DNA of 64,000 bases from Corydoras sp. C115 (lineage: Eukaryota > Chordata > Actinopteri > Siluriformes > Callichthyidae). The number at the start of each line of letters is the position of its first letter. Position 1 is the first letter of the stretch. Made by a program: the position numbers and the translations under genes. A model generated the notes under the pieces. It was not told the origin of the DNA. It made no database searches and saw only the letters and a list, made by a program, of their open reading frames with translations. The stretch covers positions 495,001 to 559,000 of the forward strand of contig JAFMOC010000173.1 in assembly GCA_019802505.1 (NCBI GenBank), given 5' to 3'. This document shows, one piece after another, positions 45,483 to 57,531 of this stretch.

Positions 45483-45680
45483 GCAGGTTAGCTCAGTGGT
45501 CAGGGTGTTGGGCTATCAATCTGAAGGTTGGGGGTTCAAATCCCAGGTCCACTGAAGTTACCAGTGTGGGTCCTTGAGCAAGACCCTTAACCCTCATTGC
45601 TCCAGGGATGTTGTTATTAACCCTGTGCTCACCTTGTAAGTCGCTTTGGATAAAAGCGTCCAATAAATGACCCAATTTAT
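45483..45680 (+). mobile_element. L2-tailed tRNA SINE, full length
   Basis: Head gttagctcagtggtcagg to tail gtcgctttggataaaagcgt. Confidence 0.88.
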
Positions 45681-45689
45681 GATGCTACA

Positions 45690-46380
45690 TGAGGTGTTCA
45701 GATAGCTTGAGGTGTACCTGTTTAACCCTGGTGTTGACATGTGTCCTTATACTACACCATGAGAACGGAGGAGGGGAGGTCGGGGATGTCACCTAGAACT
45801 GCTGAGCCCCCTGGGGAGTGTTTGTATGTATAATTCATTAAAACACTAACGATGGTAGGTAGAGCTGAACTGCGTTTTGTTGTCGTAGCTGTTGTTTGTC
45901 TAATGGTGGGTGATACGTCGGTGTAACTGCCAAGTTGAGTCAACAGCAATAAGGGTGCATTAATATGCTAATAGGGCTCAGTACAGTCATAACTGTTGGA
46001 GTGGCTTATGTGGTGCCGTTGTTGTAGCTAGTAAGCATCAGTATGTTGCATATAGTGCAACAGAACATGTCCACGGGGCTGTTGTTTGTGAGTACATGCA
46101 TGTGACACTAAGCTTTTTGGATGCTTTCCGAAACAAATACAGGGAATCTTTGATGTTTAACATTTTTACATCTCTTCTGTGATCAGTCTCAGTAAAGATG
46201 AAATATTTATATTATGCATACATAATAGAACTATAACAAAACCAACATTTTTTGGCAGAGGGATGAACACTAAACATGGTTCATTAGTTTTTTTCCCACT
46301 ATTGCATACATTAAATAGGGTAAAGATATCTTTTTCTTAGTATTCAAAGAAAAAAATGTATTTCTAAACTTCAACTTCAA
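45690..46380. other. mbnl2 5' intron, no recognised element
   Basis: Nothing recognised. Confidence 0.4.
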
Positions 46381-46383
46381 TGG

Positions 46384-46730
46384 GGCGGTTCAATGGGGTT
46401 AGTGGTCAGCATGTTCTCCTCTCAGCGCTAGGGATTCTCGGTTCGAATCCCCATCTGGGTGGAGTTTCCATGTTCTCCCCGTGTCTGCGTGGGTGTCCTC
46501 CGGGTTCTCCGGTTTCCTCCCACAGTCCAAAAACATGGATCAAGTCAATTGAATTCTCAAAATTGTCCCATATAGAGTGTGTCTGTGTGAGTGAGTGTGT
46601 GTCCAGCGATGGATTGGCGCCCTGTCCTGGGTCTATCTGCCCAGCGCCTGAGACGTTCTCCCCTGGATGGGCATGGGGAACCCCATCGCGACCCTAATAG
46701 AGGATAAAGCGGGAGATAATGAATGAATGA
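46384..46730 (+). mobile_element. V-SINE, nearly full length
   Basis: The first bases of the head are altered (ggggcggttcaatggggtta). The remainder is near consensus. Confidence 0.87.
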
Positions 46731-46930
46731 AAAAAAGAACTTCGATGGAAAATATTAATATTAGAACAAATCAACGAAACGTCAATGAACTAACAAAAAA
46801 AAGAAAAAAAAAAATCCCGCCTACAGTAAAAATAAAGATAAAAAAATGTCAATGCGACTTAAAGAAGTAAACTTTTGTCCACAAAAAATAGTATTTACCA
46901 CATCTTAATACATGTACACAGAGTATAAGG

Positions 46931-47138
46931 TGTGGCAGCTCGGTGTTTAGGGTGTTGGGCTGACAATCTGAAGGTTGTGGGTTCAAATCCCAGGTCCATT
47001 GATGTTACCAATGTGGGTCCTTGAGCAAAACTCTTATTGCTCCAGAGATGCTGTCTGTACCCCTGTGTTCTGACCCCAAATATTAAGTTGGGATACTTGT
47101 AAGTCGCTTTGGATAAAAGCGTCGGCTAAATGTACACA
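46931..47138 (+). mobile_element. L2-tailed tRNA SINE with insertion
   Basis: Head and L2-type tail are intact. About 30 extra bases lie before the tail. Confidence 0.82.
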
Positions 47139-47274
47139 GTCGACATGTCTGCTGCGTTTACTAAAAGTGTTTAAGGCATTGTGTTTCTTTAAGGAGGCTA
47201 GCATGGAAAGAAACATGAATTCGAAATCTTGAAATGAATTTTTAATATATACATCTCTCACGGGGGAGGGGGGG

Positions 47275-47871
47275 AGGGGTCAAGCACAGGGCAGATACAC
47301 CCAGAACAGAACAACGGAGAGCCGCCAATTCACCTTGATTCCATGTTATTGGATTGTGGGAGGAAACCGGTAGGGGTGTCTTCAACTAAGGATTTTCATA
47401 GTCAAATCTGATTCGTCAGATTTTCCCTATAGTCGACTGATAGTCGAATCAGTTAAAATTTCACCACAAGATGGCGCTATAAGTGTGGTTCTTAAAAAAT
47501 ATTTTTTTTTTATATTTTACTTGTTTTTCTAGAGCTTTTGGAATGTGCAACTAACTGCAGGGGGAGCTTTATTAATGTGTAGCCTATTGTTAAAGCGCAC
47601 ACATCATTTAAAAAAAATATTAACAGAAATTATGATGATTTTATTTGACAAAAGGCTATATATATATATATAACGAAAACAAAGACATTTCATGTGAAAA
47701 CGAATGCTTAGCAGCAGCCATGGGCGCCCCCATGTGGTCAAAATGGTACATTCGACTATGAGGTTCATAGTCGACTACGGTTGTCCGAATCGAATCGTCG
47801 AATCAGCGAATATTGCAGCTCACCCCTAGAAACCGGAGAACCCGGAGGAAGCCCAGGTGAACATAGAGAGA
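47275..47871 (-). mobile_element. Old V-SINE fragment split by a hAT-type MITE
   Basis: V-SINE core sequence at 47,275-47,370 resumes at 47,829 with ccggagaacccggagga. Confidence 0.8.
47371..47828 (-). mobile_element. hAT-type MITE, copy 3, with 8-bp target duplication
   Basis: 458 bp, ends taggggtgtcttcaac and gctcaccccta, flanked by gaaaccgg at 47,363-47,370 and 47,829-47,836. The 8-bp duplication is the hallmark of the hAT superfamily. Confidence 0.93.
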
Positions 47872-48026
47872 ATTTAATCAGTTATTAACTTAGTTTGTAT
47901 ATTTGCACAGAAAAAAAAAAAAAAAAGTAAAATGCACAAGCTATTTAATTTACGAAATCATCTGTCAAACCATATTAAAAGGCATTTCTATCGAAAGTTA
48001 TTAACAGAACCACAAAGCAACATATT

Positions 48027-48376
48027 CATTCATTCATTATTATCTCCCGCTTTATCCTCTATTAGGGTCGCGGTGGGGTTCCCCATGCCCATCCAGGGGA
48101 GAACGTCTCGGGCGCTGGGCAGATAGACCCAGGACAGGGCGCCAATCCATCGCTGGGCACACACTCACACACTCAAACACAATCTATATGGGGCAATTTA
48201 GAAAACTCAATTGACTTGATCCATGTTTTTGGACTGTGGGAGGAAACCGGGGAACCCGGAGGAAACCCACACGGACACGGGGAGAACATGGAAACTCCAC
48301 CCAGATGGGGATTCGAACCGGGAATCCCTAGCGCTGAGAGGCGAACGTGCCAACCACTAAGCCACCGTGCCGCCCA
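48027..48376 (-). mobile_element. V-SINE with target duplication
   Basis: cagcaacatat/caacaaatat-type sequence flanks both sides (imperfect: agcaacatat left, agcaacaaatat right). Complete copy. Confidence 0.88.
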
Positions 48377-48379
48377 CAG

Positions 48380-49915
48380 CAACAAATATATAACGCAAAA
48401 AGAAAGTCAACCATGAGCCTTGGAGAAAAATAATATGCTTAAATGTCTAAAGACTGGATCAGGAAAATAAACAGCTCAGGCCTGAAGGATTGTGTGCAAA
48501 ATAGTCAACGACTTGTTTTTTTTTTTTTTTTTAAACTGATAAAAACCACTTATGCATTAACGTGGTCATAAAATACACCGCAAAAGGTCAAAGTAGAAAT
48601 TGTGTAAGCTGTGTAATTATTTAATGAGGCCATTTCTATATACAGGGCTAATCAACTCACTCTCATTTCATCTCTAACCCTGAAATGTGGTTCAGAAGCG
48701 AGGGACACATGGGGTTCGAACGAGGTTAAACACGCTGCATACAAGAAAGACTCTTTAAAGAGCAAGAGAGACGGTTTCAGTTCACCAAACGTAAATCCCA
48801 GCCAGACAAAGCCCCAACTTAGAGGCCCAGAAATATGAAAATACCAAACTGCCGTTTGGAAACCTATTCAGCCACACCCTTTGTTTTTCTCTTCGTGTTT
48901 CCTGAAAGGCTGAACCACACGAGAATACGTCGAAGGTCCCTAAATTTTCAACACAAGCAGCTGGTCGAGCTTTCTGAGCATTAGTTCCACTGCACATGTT
49001 ATAACTACGAAATATAATTTAATAGAGGTTATTCACCATGCACCCTACATAGCAAATCATCTATAATGAAACCACTGTCGCCTCATTCTGTCCACACTGT
49101 TGATATTCCTCAAAGACGTGGATTTAAGGCGTGATTGTAAATGAAATATACATGCAAATGAGCAAAGCAAGCTGACATGAACGTAATCCTATCCCCACAA
49201 CGGTCCGGTAATATCTGCCGATGTTTGTTCAATGTTATTATATTTATAAATAGATAGATTAATATTTTTCTACTTAAAACTAACCTCAAAAAGCATAAAG
49301 TTCCAAATAAAACATGGCGCACACATTTTTATCCGAGGCTGATTGATGTGCTGTACATGCTGGGTTTAATCGTAAAATGATTAATAAAAAAAGCACACCA
49401 TGCAGATGTTTCCAGCACCTCCTACCTTTCAGCACTTAATTAGCCGATTGTCCTCTGGTTTGTTTACCATCCTCGCTTGGAAAGGCCAGCTGACGCAAAC
49501 TATAAAGCATTATAAATACTTTCAACTCCCCAAGTCTGCTTCCACGATCGACAGCCATGTATCTGCCTATCGCACAGTAAAATATATAAATAACGATGTC
49601 CACAAATCCCAAAAGGGCTACGATATGATGGCGTGTTTTCGGTAGCCATTCGTCCGTTTGTAATGTAAATATGAAATGGCAGTTAACAGGGATGGTGGTG
49701 GTCAAGTTAAAAGTAAAAATAGAAAATTCCTATAAAAGATTAATTCATTAAATTACACAACTGACCAACTATTAAGCACGGGGTGGGAGCGTCTTGCTTT
49801 GGGCTAATGTTATTTGAATAATAATGACATAAAACAATGATTTTTTTTTTTCAAGTAATGTGTTATCATTAACACTTTTTTGGGAATCAGGTAATTTTTT
49901 ATAGGGTTGCCTATA

Positions 49916-49952
<37 letters not shown>

Positions 49953-50180
49953 TATTCATCACAATCACACCATTTGCTCTTTTGGCTGTAACTGTGTCCT
50001 GCATTAATGCATGCATTTGACTCATACACAGTGTGAGGGGGCTCATGGACCAATTGATGAGAGCTTGTTAACATTTTTTTATGTGAACAACCTTAATTCT
50101 AATTGACTCCTACCACCCTTCTCACAGTCTTTTCGCCCTTTTGCCCTCTGGCAGGCGCTTTAGGAGCCTCCGGGCCAAGT
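48380..50180. other. mbnl2 5' intron, SINE-poor
   Basis: About 1.8 kb without V-SINE, including the (CA)n at 49,918-49,950. No exon recognised. A candidate site for intronic regulatory DNA, but unproven. Confidence 0.4.
49918..49950. repeat. (CA)n microsatellite
   Basis: About 16 CA units. Confidence 0.93.
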
Positions 50181-50187
50181 CTATTAG

Positions 50188-50360
50188 GGGTGTGGTAGCT
50201 CAGTGGTTAGGGTGTTGGGTTCAAATCCCAGGTCCACTGAAGTTACCAATGTGGTTTCTTGAGCAAGGTACCCTTAAATGTAATTGCTTCAGGGATGCTG
50301 CATCAACCCTGTACTCACTTTGTAAGTCACTTTGGATAAAAGCATCTGCTGTTTGATGTT
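50188..50360 (+). mobile_element. L2-tailed tRNA SINE, internal deletion in head
   Basis: ggtgtggtagctcagtgg joined early to gttcaaatcccagg, with an L2-type tail. Confidence 0.82.
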
Positions 50361-50551
50361 TAAAAAACTGTCCATCTTTAAACCCATCTGATCTATAATC
50401 TGGTAATGACAACAACACACAATGTATTCATTTGAATCATTCATAACAATAAATATAAGATTTACATTTACGATAGCATATATATATATAGTAGCGATTG
50501 TACATTCTGCACTTCTGATTAGATGCTTAACGATATTTTATTGCCATGTAT

Positions 50552-51282
50552 TGGGGGGGGGGGGGTTCCCATGTCCATTCAAGGGAGGACAGGGCAGGAC
50601 CCAGGACAGGGCGCCAATCTATCGCTGGGCACCCACTCACTCACACAAACACACTCCATATGGGGCAATTTTGAGCATTCAATTGACCTTGAATGCTCCA
50701 TGTTTTCTGACTGTGCACAGATGTCAGAAAACCAGCCAGGCAGAACATGGAAACTCCAGCCAGATTGGGATTCAAACCAGGTTCGCCTCTCAGTGCTGGG
50801 GATCCAGGTTTGAACCTCCCAATCTGGGTGGAGTTTCCATGTTCTCCCCGTGTCTGCGTGGGTTTCCTCTGGGTTCTCCGGTTTCCTCCCACAGTCCAAA
50901 AACATGGATCGAGGTCAATTGAACGCTCCAAATTGCCCCATATAGAGTGTGTATGTCTGTGTGAGTGAGTGTGCCCAGTGAAATATTGGCGTCCTGTCCT
51001 GGGTGTATCTGCCCAGCGCCTGAAACGTTCTCCCCTGGATTGGACAAAAACATGGATCAAGGTCAATTGTATGCTCCAAATTGCCCCATATAGAGTGTGT
51101 CTGTGTGAGTGAGTGTGTGCCCAGTGATAGACTGGCGCCCTGTCCTGGGTCTATCTGCCCAGCGCCCGAAACGTTCTCCCCTGGATGGGCATGGGGAACC
51201 CACCCCACCCCACCCACCCCCCAACCCCCACCCCCCACCTCATGACCTTAGTAGGGGATAAAGTGGAAGATAATGGATGTTT
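50552..51282 (+). mobile_element. Cluster of older-subtype V-SINE segments
   Basis: A minus segment (50,552-50,783) flips into plus segments (50,784-51,043 and 51,044-51,282). These have gaaacgttctcc, gaatgctccaa and gtggaagataatgg signatures and an interior C-rich run. Confidence 0.8.
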
Positions 51283-51291
51283 GTTTGTTGA

Positions 51292-51632
51292 TGGTGGCTT
51301 AGTGGTTAGCATGTTCTCCTCTCAGCGCTAGGGATTCCCGGTTCGAATTCCCATCTGGGTGGAGTTTCCATGTTCTCCCCGTGTCTGCGTGGGTTTCCTC
51401 CGGGTTCTCCAGTTTCCTTCCACAGTCCAAAAACATGGATCAAGTCAATTGAGTTCTCCAAATTGCCCCATATAGAGTGTGTCTGTGTGAGTGAGTGTGT
51501 GCCCAGCGATGGATTGGCGTCCTGTCCTGGGTCTATCTGCCCAGCGCCCGAGACGTTCTCCCCTGGATGGGCATGGGGAACCCCACCGCGACCCTAATAG
51601 AGGATAAAGCGGGAGATAATGAATGAATGAAT
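51292..51632 (+). mobile_element. V-SINE, young subtype, at edge of CpG island
   Basis: Complete copy with gagacgttctcc and gcgggagataatgaatg signatures. The flanking gtttgttgatgg is repeated on both sides, a 12-bp target duplication. Confidence 0.92.
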
Positions 51633-51649
51633 GTTTGTTGATGGAGGGA

Positions 51650-52330
51650 TTTGTCCTGAAGTCAGGGACCTGCGGTTGCCCCTTCTAAACAGCAGGCGAG
51701 TTGTTGGTGCGCGAATGACTGAGCAGAACTGCGATCGAGCCCCGAAACACGAACTAAAAGCCGGCTCCGTGGTTCGACAAGACACATCCAGTGGAGTTTG
51801 AAGCGTGATCCGGACCGTAATGGAGAGCGATCGCGGGCAAAGTGGGTGAGTGGGTGAGTCCGCCAGCCGAACTTACCGTGGAGGTTAGCCCGTTAGCAGC
51901 GCAGCTAACGCGGGAGCTGGTGCAGATGTCGCCGGCCGGCCGGCCGGCGCGCTCACTCACCGTGTAAACCTTCAAACGCTGTTAGTTAATAACGCCGCCG
52001 CTCCGAGGCTGCGCTGTCACGCTGGATCCACGCGTGGGGCGCGTGGGACGCGTGGACGACGCCGCCGAAGTAAGTTGTACGCGGCGGAACACCTGCTTAC
52101 CTCATCGCCACCAGATCGGTCACGAAGCCAGACTGGAGCCCACCCCACGGAGCCGCGGAGCCACGCACCGCGCACCCACGATCACGCCGGGCTATCAGGC
52201 AGCTCCACGAAGACGCGCGTGACACCCGGAGCCGAAGGGGCGCGTTTAAAAACAACAACTCGACACTTTTTCCAGGAGCCGACTCCGACTCCGACTCCGA
52301 GCAACAAGCATTTGACAGCTTGAGTCGTTT
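51650..52330 (-). promoter_or_regulatory. mbnl2: CpG-rich region, probable mbnl2 promoter and 5' non-coding exon
   Basis: Strong CpG-rich island with a (CCGG)n stretch at 51,931-51,951 and a gactcc hexamer repeat near 52,277-52,301. On the minus strand two near-perfect donors occur: cacg|gtaagt, ending an exon at 51,877, and gatgag|gtaagc, ending at 52,101. mbnl2 needs an upstream non-coding exon because its first coding exon is 14 kb away. Position and strand fit, but no transcript evidence is available. Confidence 0.5.
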
Positions 52331-52796
52331 TTTTTTTTTTTTTTTTTTTTCGGGAAGATCTTTCAACTTGCACAGCGGGGGGGGTGGGGGGGTATTATTC
52401 TAAATGCCCACGAGTAGTGAAAAAATAAGTTAAAGCGGGCAGATGAGAAAAAAGTAAATCAGTCAGGATGTTGTGTTTATTTAAAACGTTGGCGGTGGTT
52501 TGTGATACATACGAGGTTACGCACACTCACACACACGCACACACCCCGGCTGCTAACATGGTACGCTCCAAGCGAATAGCAGCCGCCGCGAGAATGGCCT
52601 TCTTGTTGCCACGGTAACAGTGATGCTGTAGAGTAAACGTAGGCAGGTTATTTTCATCACAGTGAAACACACCGGACAGCCGCTGATCACCTCCTGCGTG
52701 CTGATCCATCATCTGTGACTAGTATAAATGTGTAATTTACAAATTGGTGCAATTAACAAGATGCTTTTTTTTATTACAAATTAAATAGTATACATT
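52331..52796. other. Flank upstream of the CpG island
   Basis: T22 run at 52,329-52,350 and a G-rich run at 52,376-52,392. The remainder has moderate CpG content with no recognised exon. Confidence 0.4.
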
Positions 52797-53297
52797 CATT
52801 CATTCGTTCATTCATTATCTCCCGCTTTATCCTCTATTAGGGTCGCGGTGGGGTTCCCCATGCCCATCCAGGGGAGAACGTCTCGGGCGCTGGGCAGATA
52901 GACCCAGGACAGGGCGCCAATCCATCGCTGGACACACACTCACTCACACAGACACACTCTATATGGGGCAATTTGGAGAACTCAATTGACTTGATCCATG
53001 TTTTTGGACTGTGGGAGGAAACCGGAGAACCCGGAGGAAACCCACGCAGACACGGGGAGAACATGGAAACTCCACCCAGATGGGGATTCGAACCGGGAAT
53101 CCCTAGCGCTGAGAGGCGAACGTGCTCAGGACAGATAGGCTCAGGACAGGGCGCCAATCCATCGCTTGGCACACACACACCCACTCACACAAACACACTC
53201 TATATGGGGCAATTTTTGAGAATTCAATTGACTTGATCCATGTTTTTGGACTGTGGGAGGAAACCGGAGAACCCGGCACTAAGCCACCGTGCCGCCT
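52797..53297 (-). mobile_element. Two fused V-SINE copies
   Basis: A near-complete copy (52,797-53,126) fuses at cgtgct/caggacag to a second copy lacking its tail (53,127-53,297), consistent with unequal recombination between tandem copies. Confidence 0.85.
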
Positions 53298-53900
53298 TAA
53301 AGAGTATACATTATAAACAAAAATAAAGGGAAATCTCACACATGGAATGAAATATCTAATTAAAATTCTGTAGGTTTATTATTATTGTTATTATTATTAT
53401 TATTACTATTTTTTTTTTTTTACCGTAATAACAGATTGCATGACATCGACATGGCAACCGTGACGATAAGGAAGGCCATGATACTCAGCACACATTAAGC
53501 GTCTTTGATTTTCAAGTGGTGAAATGCAAAATAGAAGCATATTCACAAGTGGTCCCCGCTGTATGTGCACATAGAGTTAACGGTTGTACCCTTGTTTAAA
53601 TTTTTAATTAAACATGATAGTCACCCCTCACAGCATTCCCCCCCGTTCCCAACCGGAAAAGGATTTCAGTGGCGATTCTGTAGCATTTTAAATGCTTGAA
53701 TCTAATAAAGCAGAGACCCTGGAGACATGATAGCAGTGTTTCTGATACTGATGTACTGAAGATTCATTAAAACCCCTGATTTTGATCTGATGATTTGCAA
53801 AGAGTTGACAGGATGTTTAATATTTCCTGCATATTAATATTGAGCATGTTGTTCAATAAAATCACAACACGTTACTGTTTTGTTTTGAATTTTATAATAT
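53298..53900. other. Intergenic, no recognised element
   Basis: Short (ATT)n near 53,378-53,410. Otherwise nothing recognised between mbnl2 and slc38a11. Confidence 0.4.
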
Positions 53901-53912
53901 TTTATAACCTGC

Positions 53913-54257
53913 GGGCGGCACGGTGGCTTAGTGGTTTAGCACGTTCGCCTCTCAGCACTAGGGATTCCCGGTTCGAATCCCCATCTGGGTGGAGTTTCCA
54001 TGTTCTCCCCGTGTCTGCGTGGGTTTCCTCCGGGTTCTCCGGTTTCCTCCCACAGTCCAAAAACATGGATCAAGTCAATTGAATTCTCCAAATTGCCCCA
54101 TATAGAGTGTGTGTGTGTGAGTGAATGTGTGCCCAGCGATGGATTGGCGCCCTGTCCTGGGTCTATCTGCCCAGCGCCCGAGATGTTCTCCCCTGGATGG
54201 GCATGGGGAACCACACCGCGACCCTAATAGAGGATAAAGCAGGAGATAATGGATGAA
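53913..54257 (+). mobile_element. V-SINE with 12-bp target duplication
   Basis: tttataacctgc at 53,901-53,912 and 54,258-54,269 bracket a complete copy. Confidence 0.93.
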
Positions 54258-54269
54258 TTTATAACCTGC

Positions 54270-54908
54270 TTAGTATCTGTGCAGTTACTTCAGCAAACCT
54301 AGTGTCAGACGTGCTCATATCAGTGAAAGGAAACTAGGATCTGACAATGCAGTGTTGAGAATTTGAAAAAATGCCTTCATTGAAGCCTAAAGTGGATGAT
54401 AACAAGGTATGATGATTTTTTTTTTGAAGGGCTGGGAAAAAGAGCCCATTCTTTCGATGTTGTAGGCCCAGTGCATTATAGATGAATCAATGGAAAACCT
54501 TAAACTGTAAATTTGAATATATATTTTTTGGTGAAATTCCAGATTGCGTTCCTTGTGGCTCGTTCTATTAAGCAAACGTTCTGAATTTCATTCTCTCGTT
54601 CCAGGCTGTGGGCAGTGTTCTTTGTTTCAAATTAATCCATGAGCTCAGTGCTGCTTTACCAGTACATGCCACCATAGCACATAGTATTGTTCATTTAACT
54701 TCAGTCTTCTAATATCATAGAATTTAATAGCATAGAATTTAAGAAATAGAAATTTGTGGTTAACTTTCAACACACTGAGAACAGCTTATACATTAGATTA
54801 AAAATCAAAATGTATACAAATATCCTTAATCTTGGACTGATTTACAAAAAAATCCATATAAAGGTATAATATGGTGGTCTGTTCTAATACATAAATAATT
54901 TTTTAATG
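54270..54908. other. Intergenic, no recognised element
   Basis: AT-rich. Nothing recognised. Confidence 0.4.
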
Positions 54909-55257
54909 GCTTGGTGGCTTAGTGGTTAGCACGTTCTCCTCTCAGCGCTAGGGATTCCCGGTTCGAATCCCCATCTGGGTGGAGTTTCCATGTTCCCCCC
55001 ATGTCCGCGTGGGTTTCCTCCGGGTTCTCCGGTTTCCTCCCACAGTCCAAAAACATGGATCAAGTCAATTGAGTTCTCCAAATTGCCCCAATGTTTGTGT
55101 GAGTGTCTCTGTGTGAGTGTGTGCCCAGCGATAGATTGCCCCCCTGTCCTGGGTGTATCTGCCCAGCGCCTGAAACGTTCTCCCCTGGATGGGCATGGGG
55201 AACCCCACCGCGACCCTAATAGAGGATAAAGCGGAAGATGATGGATGAATGAATGAA
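54909..55257 (+). mobile_element. V-SINE, nearly full length
   Basis: Head starts at ggcttggtggcttag. A variant atgtttgtgtgagtgtc replaces the usual middle. Confidence 0.86.
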
Positions 55258-55705
55258 CCTTAATGTTCATGTTCATCATACAGATGTGTATCTAACTATA
55301 CCAGACTAATAAAATCACATTCAAACAAATAGCAGCAATTTAAAATGAAATTCTTTACTTGAAAGCCATATTGTAGTTAATTATAGTTTTGCTTGAACAT
55401 GATAAAACTTTATTATATCAATTAGGAAAATTAGTTTTATGACATACACAAAACAACAAACACCAAGCAAGCAACAGTTACTTTCACCATGAATTTGAGA
55501 ACGTTGGAAAACATCAGGTACTGAGGCGTGAAAGGTTGAAAAAGACTTATATCTGAGTGACTGCTCTACAAAACCTCAAATGAAACTCTTCTATTTGGTG
55601 ACATCTCGTGGCAAAAGTGTACTTTTTTTTAAAAAGTCATAACATTTAAAACATTTAAAAAAAAAACTTATACATTTGTTATATATTGATATTCATTATA
55701 TGTTT

Positions 55706-56219
55706 ACATGTTCTCCCCGTGGGAGTCTGTATGTGTAAGAGTGAGTGTGTAATTGTGTGCCCAGCGATAGATTGGCGCCCTGTCCTGGGTTTATCTGCCC
55801 AGCACCCGAAACGTTCTCCCCTGGATGGGCATGGTGAACCCTCCCTCCCCCCACGCCACCCTAACAGAGGATTATTCAGTCATTCATTATCTTCTACTTT
55901 ATCCCCTATTAGGGTCGCGGTGGGGTTCCCCATGCCCATCCAGGGGAGAACGTCTCAGGCGCTGGGCAGATACACCCAGGACAGGGTGCCATTCTATCAC
56001 TGGGCACACATTCACTCACACACACACACTCTATATGGGGCAATTTGGAGAATTCAATTGCTATTGATTCATTTTGGACTGTGGGAGGAAACCGGAGAAC
56101 CCGGAGGAAACCCACGCGGACACGGGGAGAACATGGAAACTCCACCCAGATGGGGATTCGAACCGGGAATCCCAAGTGCTGAGAGGAGAACGTGCTAACC
56201 ACTAAGCCACCGTGCCGCC
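55706..56219. mobile_element. Inverted V-SINE pair
   Basis: A plus 3' fragment (55,706-55,874) faces a complete minus copy (55,876-56,219). Confidence 0.83.
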
Positions 56220-56309
56220 AACAGAGGATTAAGAGGAAGATAATGAATGAATGAACTATTTTTTTTTCCTGTTCGGGATGTGTAATCCTATATTTAACCT
56301 AAAGATTAT

Positions 56310-56624
56310 TCATTATCTCCCGCTTTATCCTCTATTTGGGTCGCGGTGGGGTTCCCCATGCCCATCCAGGGGAGAACGTCTCGGGCGCTGGGCAGATAGA
56401 CCCAGGACAGGGCGCCAATCCATCGCTGGGCACACACTCACTCACACAGACACACTCTATATGGGGCAATTTTGAGAATTCAATTGACTTGATCCATGTT
56501 TTTGGACTGTGGGAGGAAACCGGAGAACCCGGAGGAAACCCACGCGGACACGGGGAGAACACCCAGGTAGGGATTCGAACCGGGGGAGAGGAGAACGTGC
56601 TAACCACTAAGCCACCGTGCCGGC
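56310..56624 (-). mobile_element. V-SINE just downstream of slc38a11 stop
   Basis: Sense-oriented relative to the gene. A deletion in the head removes ccctagcgctg. Ends about 70 bp from the stop codon, so it probably lies in the slc38a11 3' UTR or its immediate flank. Confidence 0.85.
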
Positions 56625-56692
56625 AACCTAAAGATTCATATAACGTTATTTTAATTTAAACAGATTTAAACTTTGCATGACACAGAATATGA

Positions 56693-56992
56693 TCAAAGTA
56701 AAAAACTGCTGACATTTTGAGTGGTGTTCGTGACCGGCAACCAGCTGCTGACTGAAGTTGAGGTTAGGGGATCAGAGGTGTTTAGGTTTGCACAGTAGAA
56801 CATCTCCAATCCATGGGAACAGCTCTGAGGATACAGTGCTGTCATAATCAAACCAACAATCATGACAAAAACCCCAGCCACGAGAATAAACACTGCCAGA
56901 ATGTTATTCCTGTAAAACCAACGTCCATCAGTGAGCTTCAGGTAGCAAGCTGAAGGAATGATGAAGATTAGTGGTGTAGCACTCAAGGCTCC
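56693..56992 (-). CDS. slc38a11: Slc38a11-like transporter, last coding exon
   Basis: Encodes GALSATPLIFIIPSACYLKL followed by two hydrophobic segments (one around ILAVFILVAGVFVMIVGLIM) and a C-terminal tail with SHGLEMFYC. Human SLC38A11 has the same ATPLIFIIPSACYLKL and HGQEMFYC. The tail has three N-glycosylation sequons (NTS, NTT, NVS), so it is probably extracellular. Acceptor ttcttctag; stop TGA at 56,695-56,693. The family moves small neutral amino acids across the membrane with Na+; A11 itself is poorly characterised. Confidence 0.95.
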   Translation of the reverse strand, partial: GALSATPLIFIIPSACYLKLTDGRWFYRNNILAVFILVAGVFVMIVGLIMTALYPQSCSHGLEMFYCANLNTSDPLTSTSVSSWLPVTNTTQNVSSFLL

Positions 56993-57099
56993 CTAGAAGA
57001 ATACCAAAAAAATACAACTGAACACATATGCTTATAATCTGGGTGAAATACATGTTACATATTACAGGAAAAATATTTTTTAAATATTAAATAAGACAG

Positions 57100-57181
57100 G
57101 TCGCGATAGATGGGCGTCCTGGGTGTATCTGCCCCTCAACTCTAGGACTCTAAGCAAAAGCTATTGAATAAATTAATGAAT
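57100..57181 (+). mobile_element. V-SINE tail remnant
   Basis: Short gcgatagatgggcgtcctgg...aatgaatg remnant. Confidence 0.55.
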
Positions 57182-57531
57182 GTTCTATGAATGTTTTTTT
57201 TACGCATGCAGAATTATTTCAATATCACCTAAAAATTACAACATAACAGTCATAAACATGGTTTCTATGTTTTAATGACCTTTTATGCTCTATTTTTGTA
57301 CATAGAATTCTGCGATTTTCAGAAAGACTTACAAGATAATGCAAGTTTAAATTTTGTGCAATTATTCTTAGAGGAAATTAGTTTAGGGGGAGGATTTTCG
57401 TTTGGTTTGGTCCCACGTGGTAACATCGTTTAGTTTTCCAGAATCTATCCATCTGTCTTTTTACACCTTTTTACAATATGTGCTTAACATTATTTAATAA
57501 AGAAACCAGCTTTATATTTTTCAATATAAAT

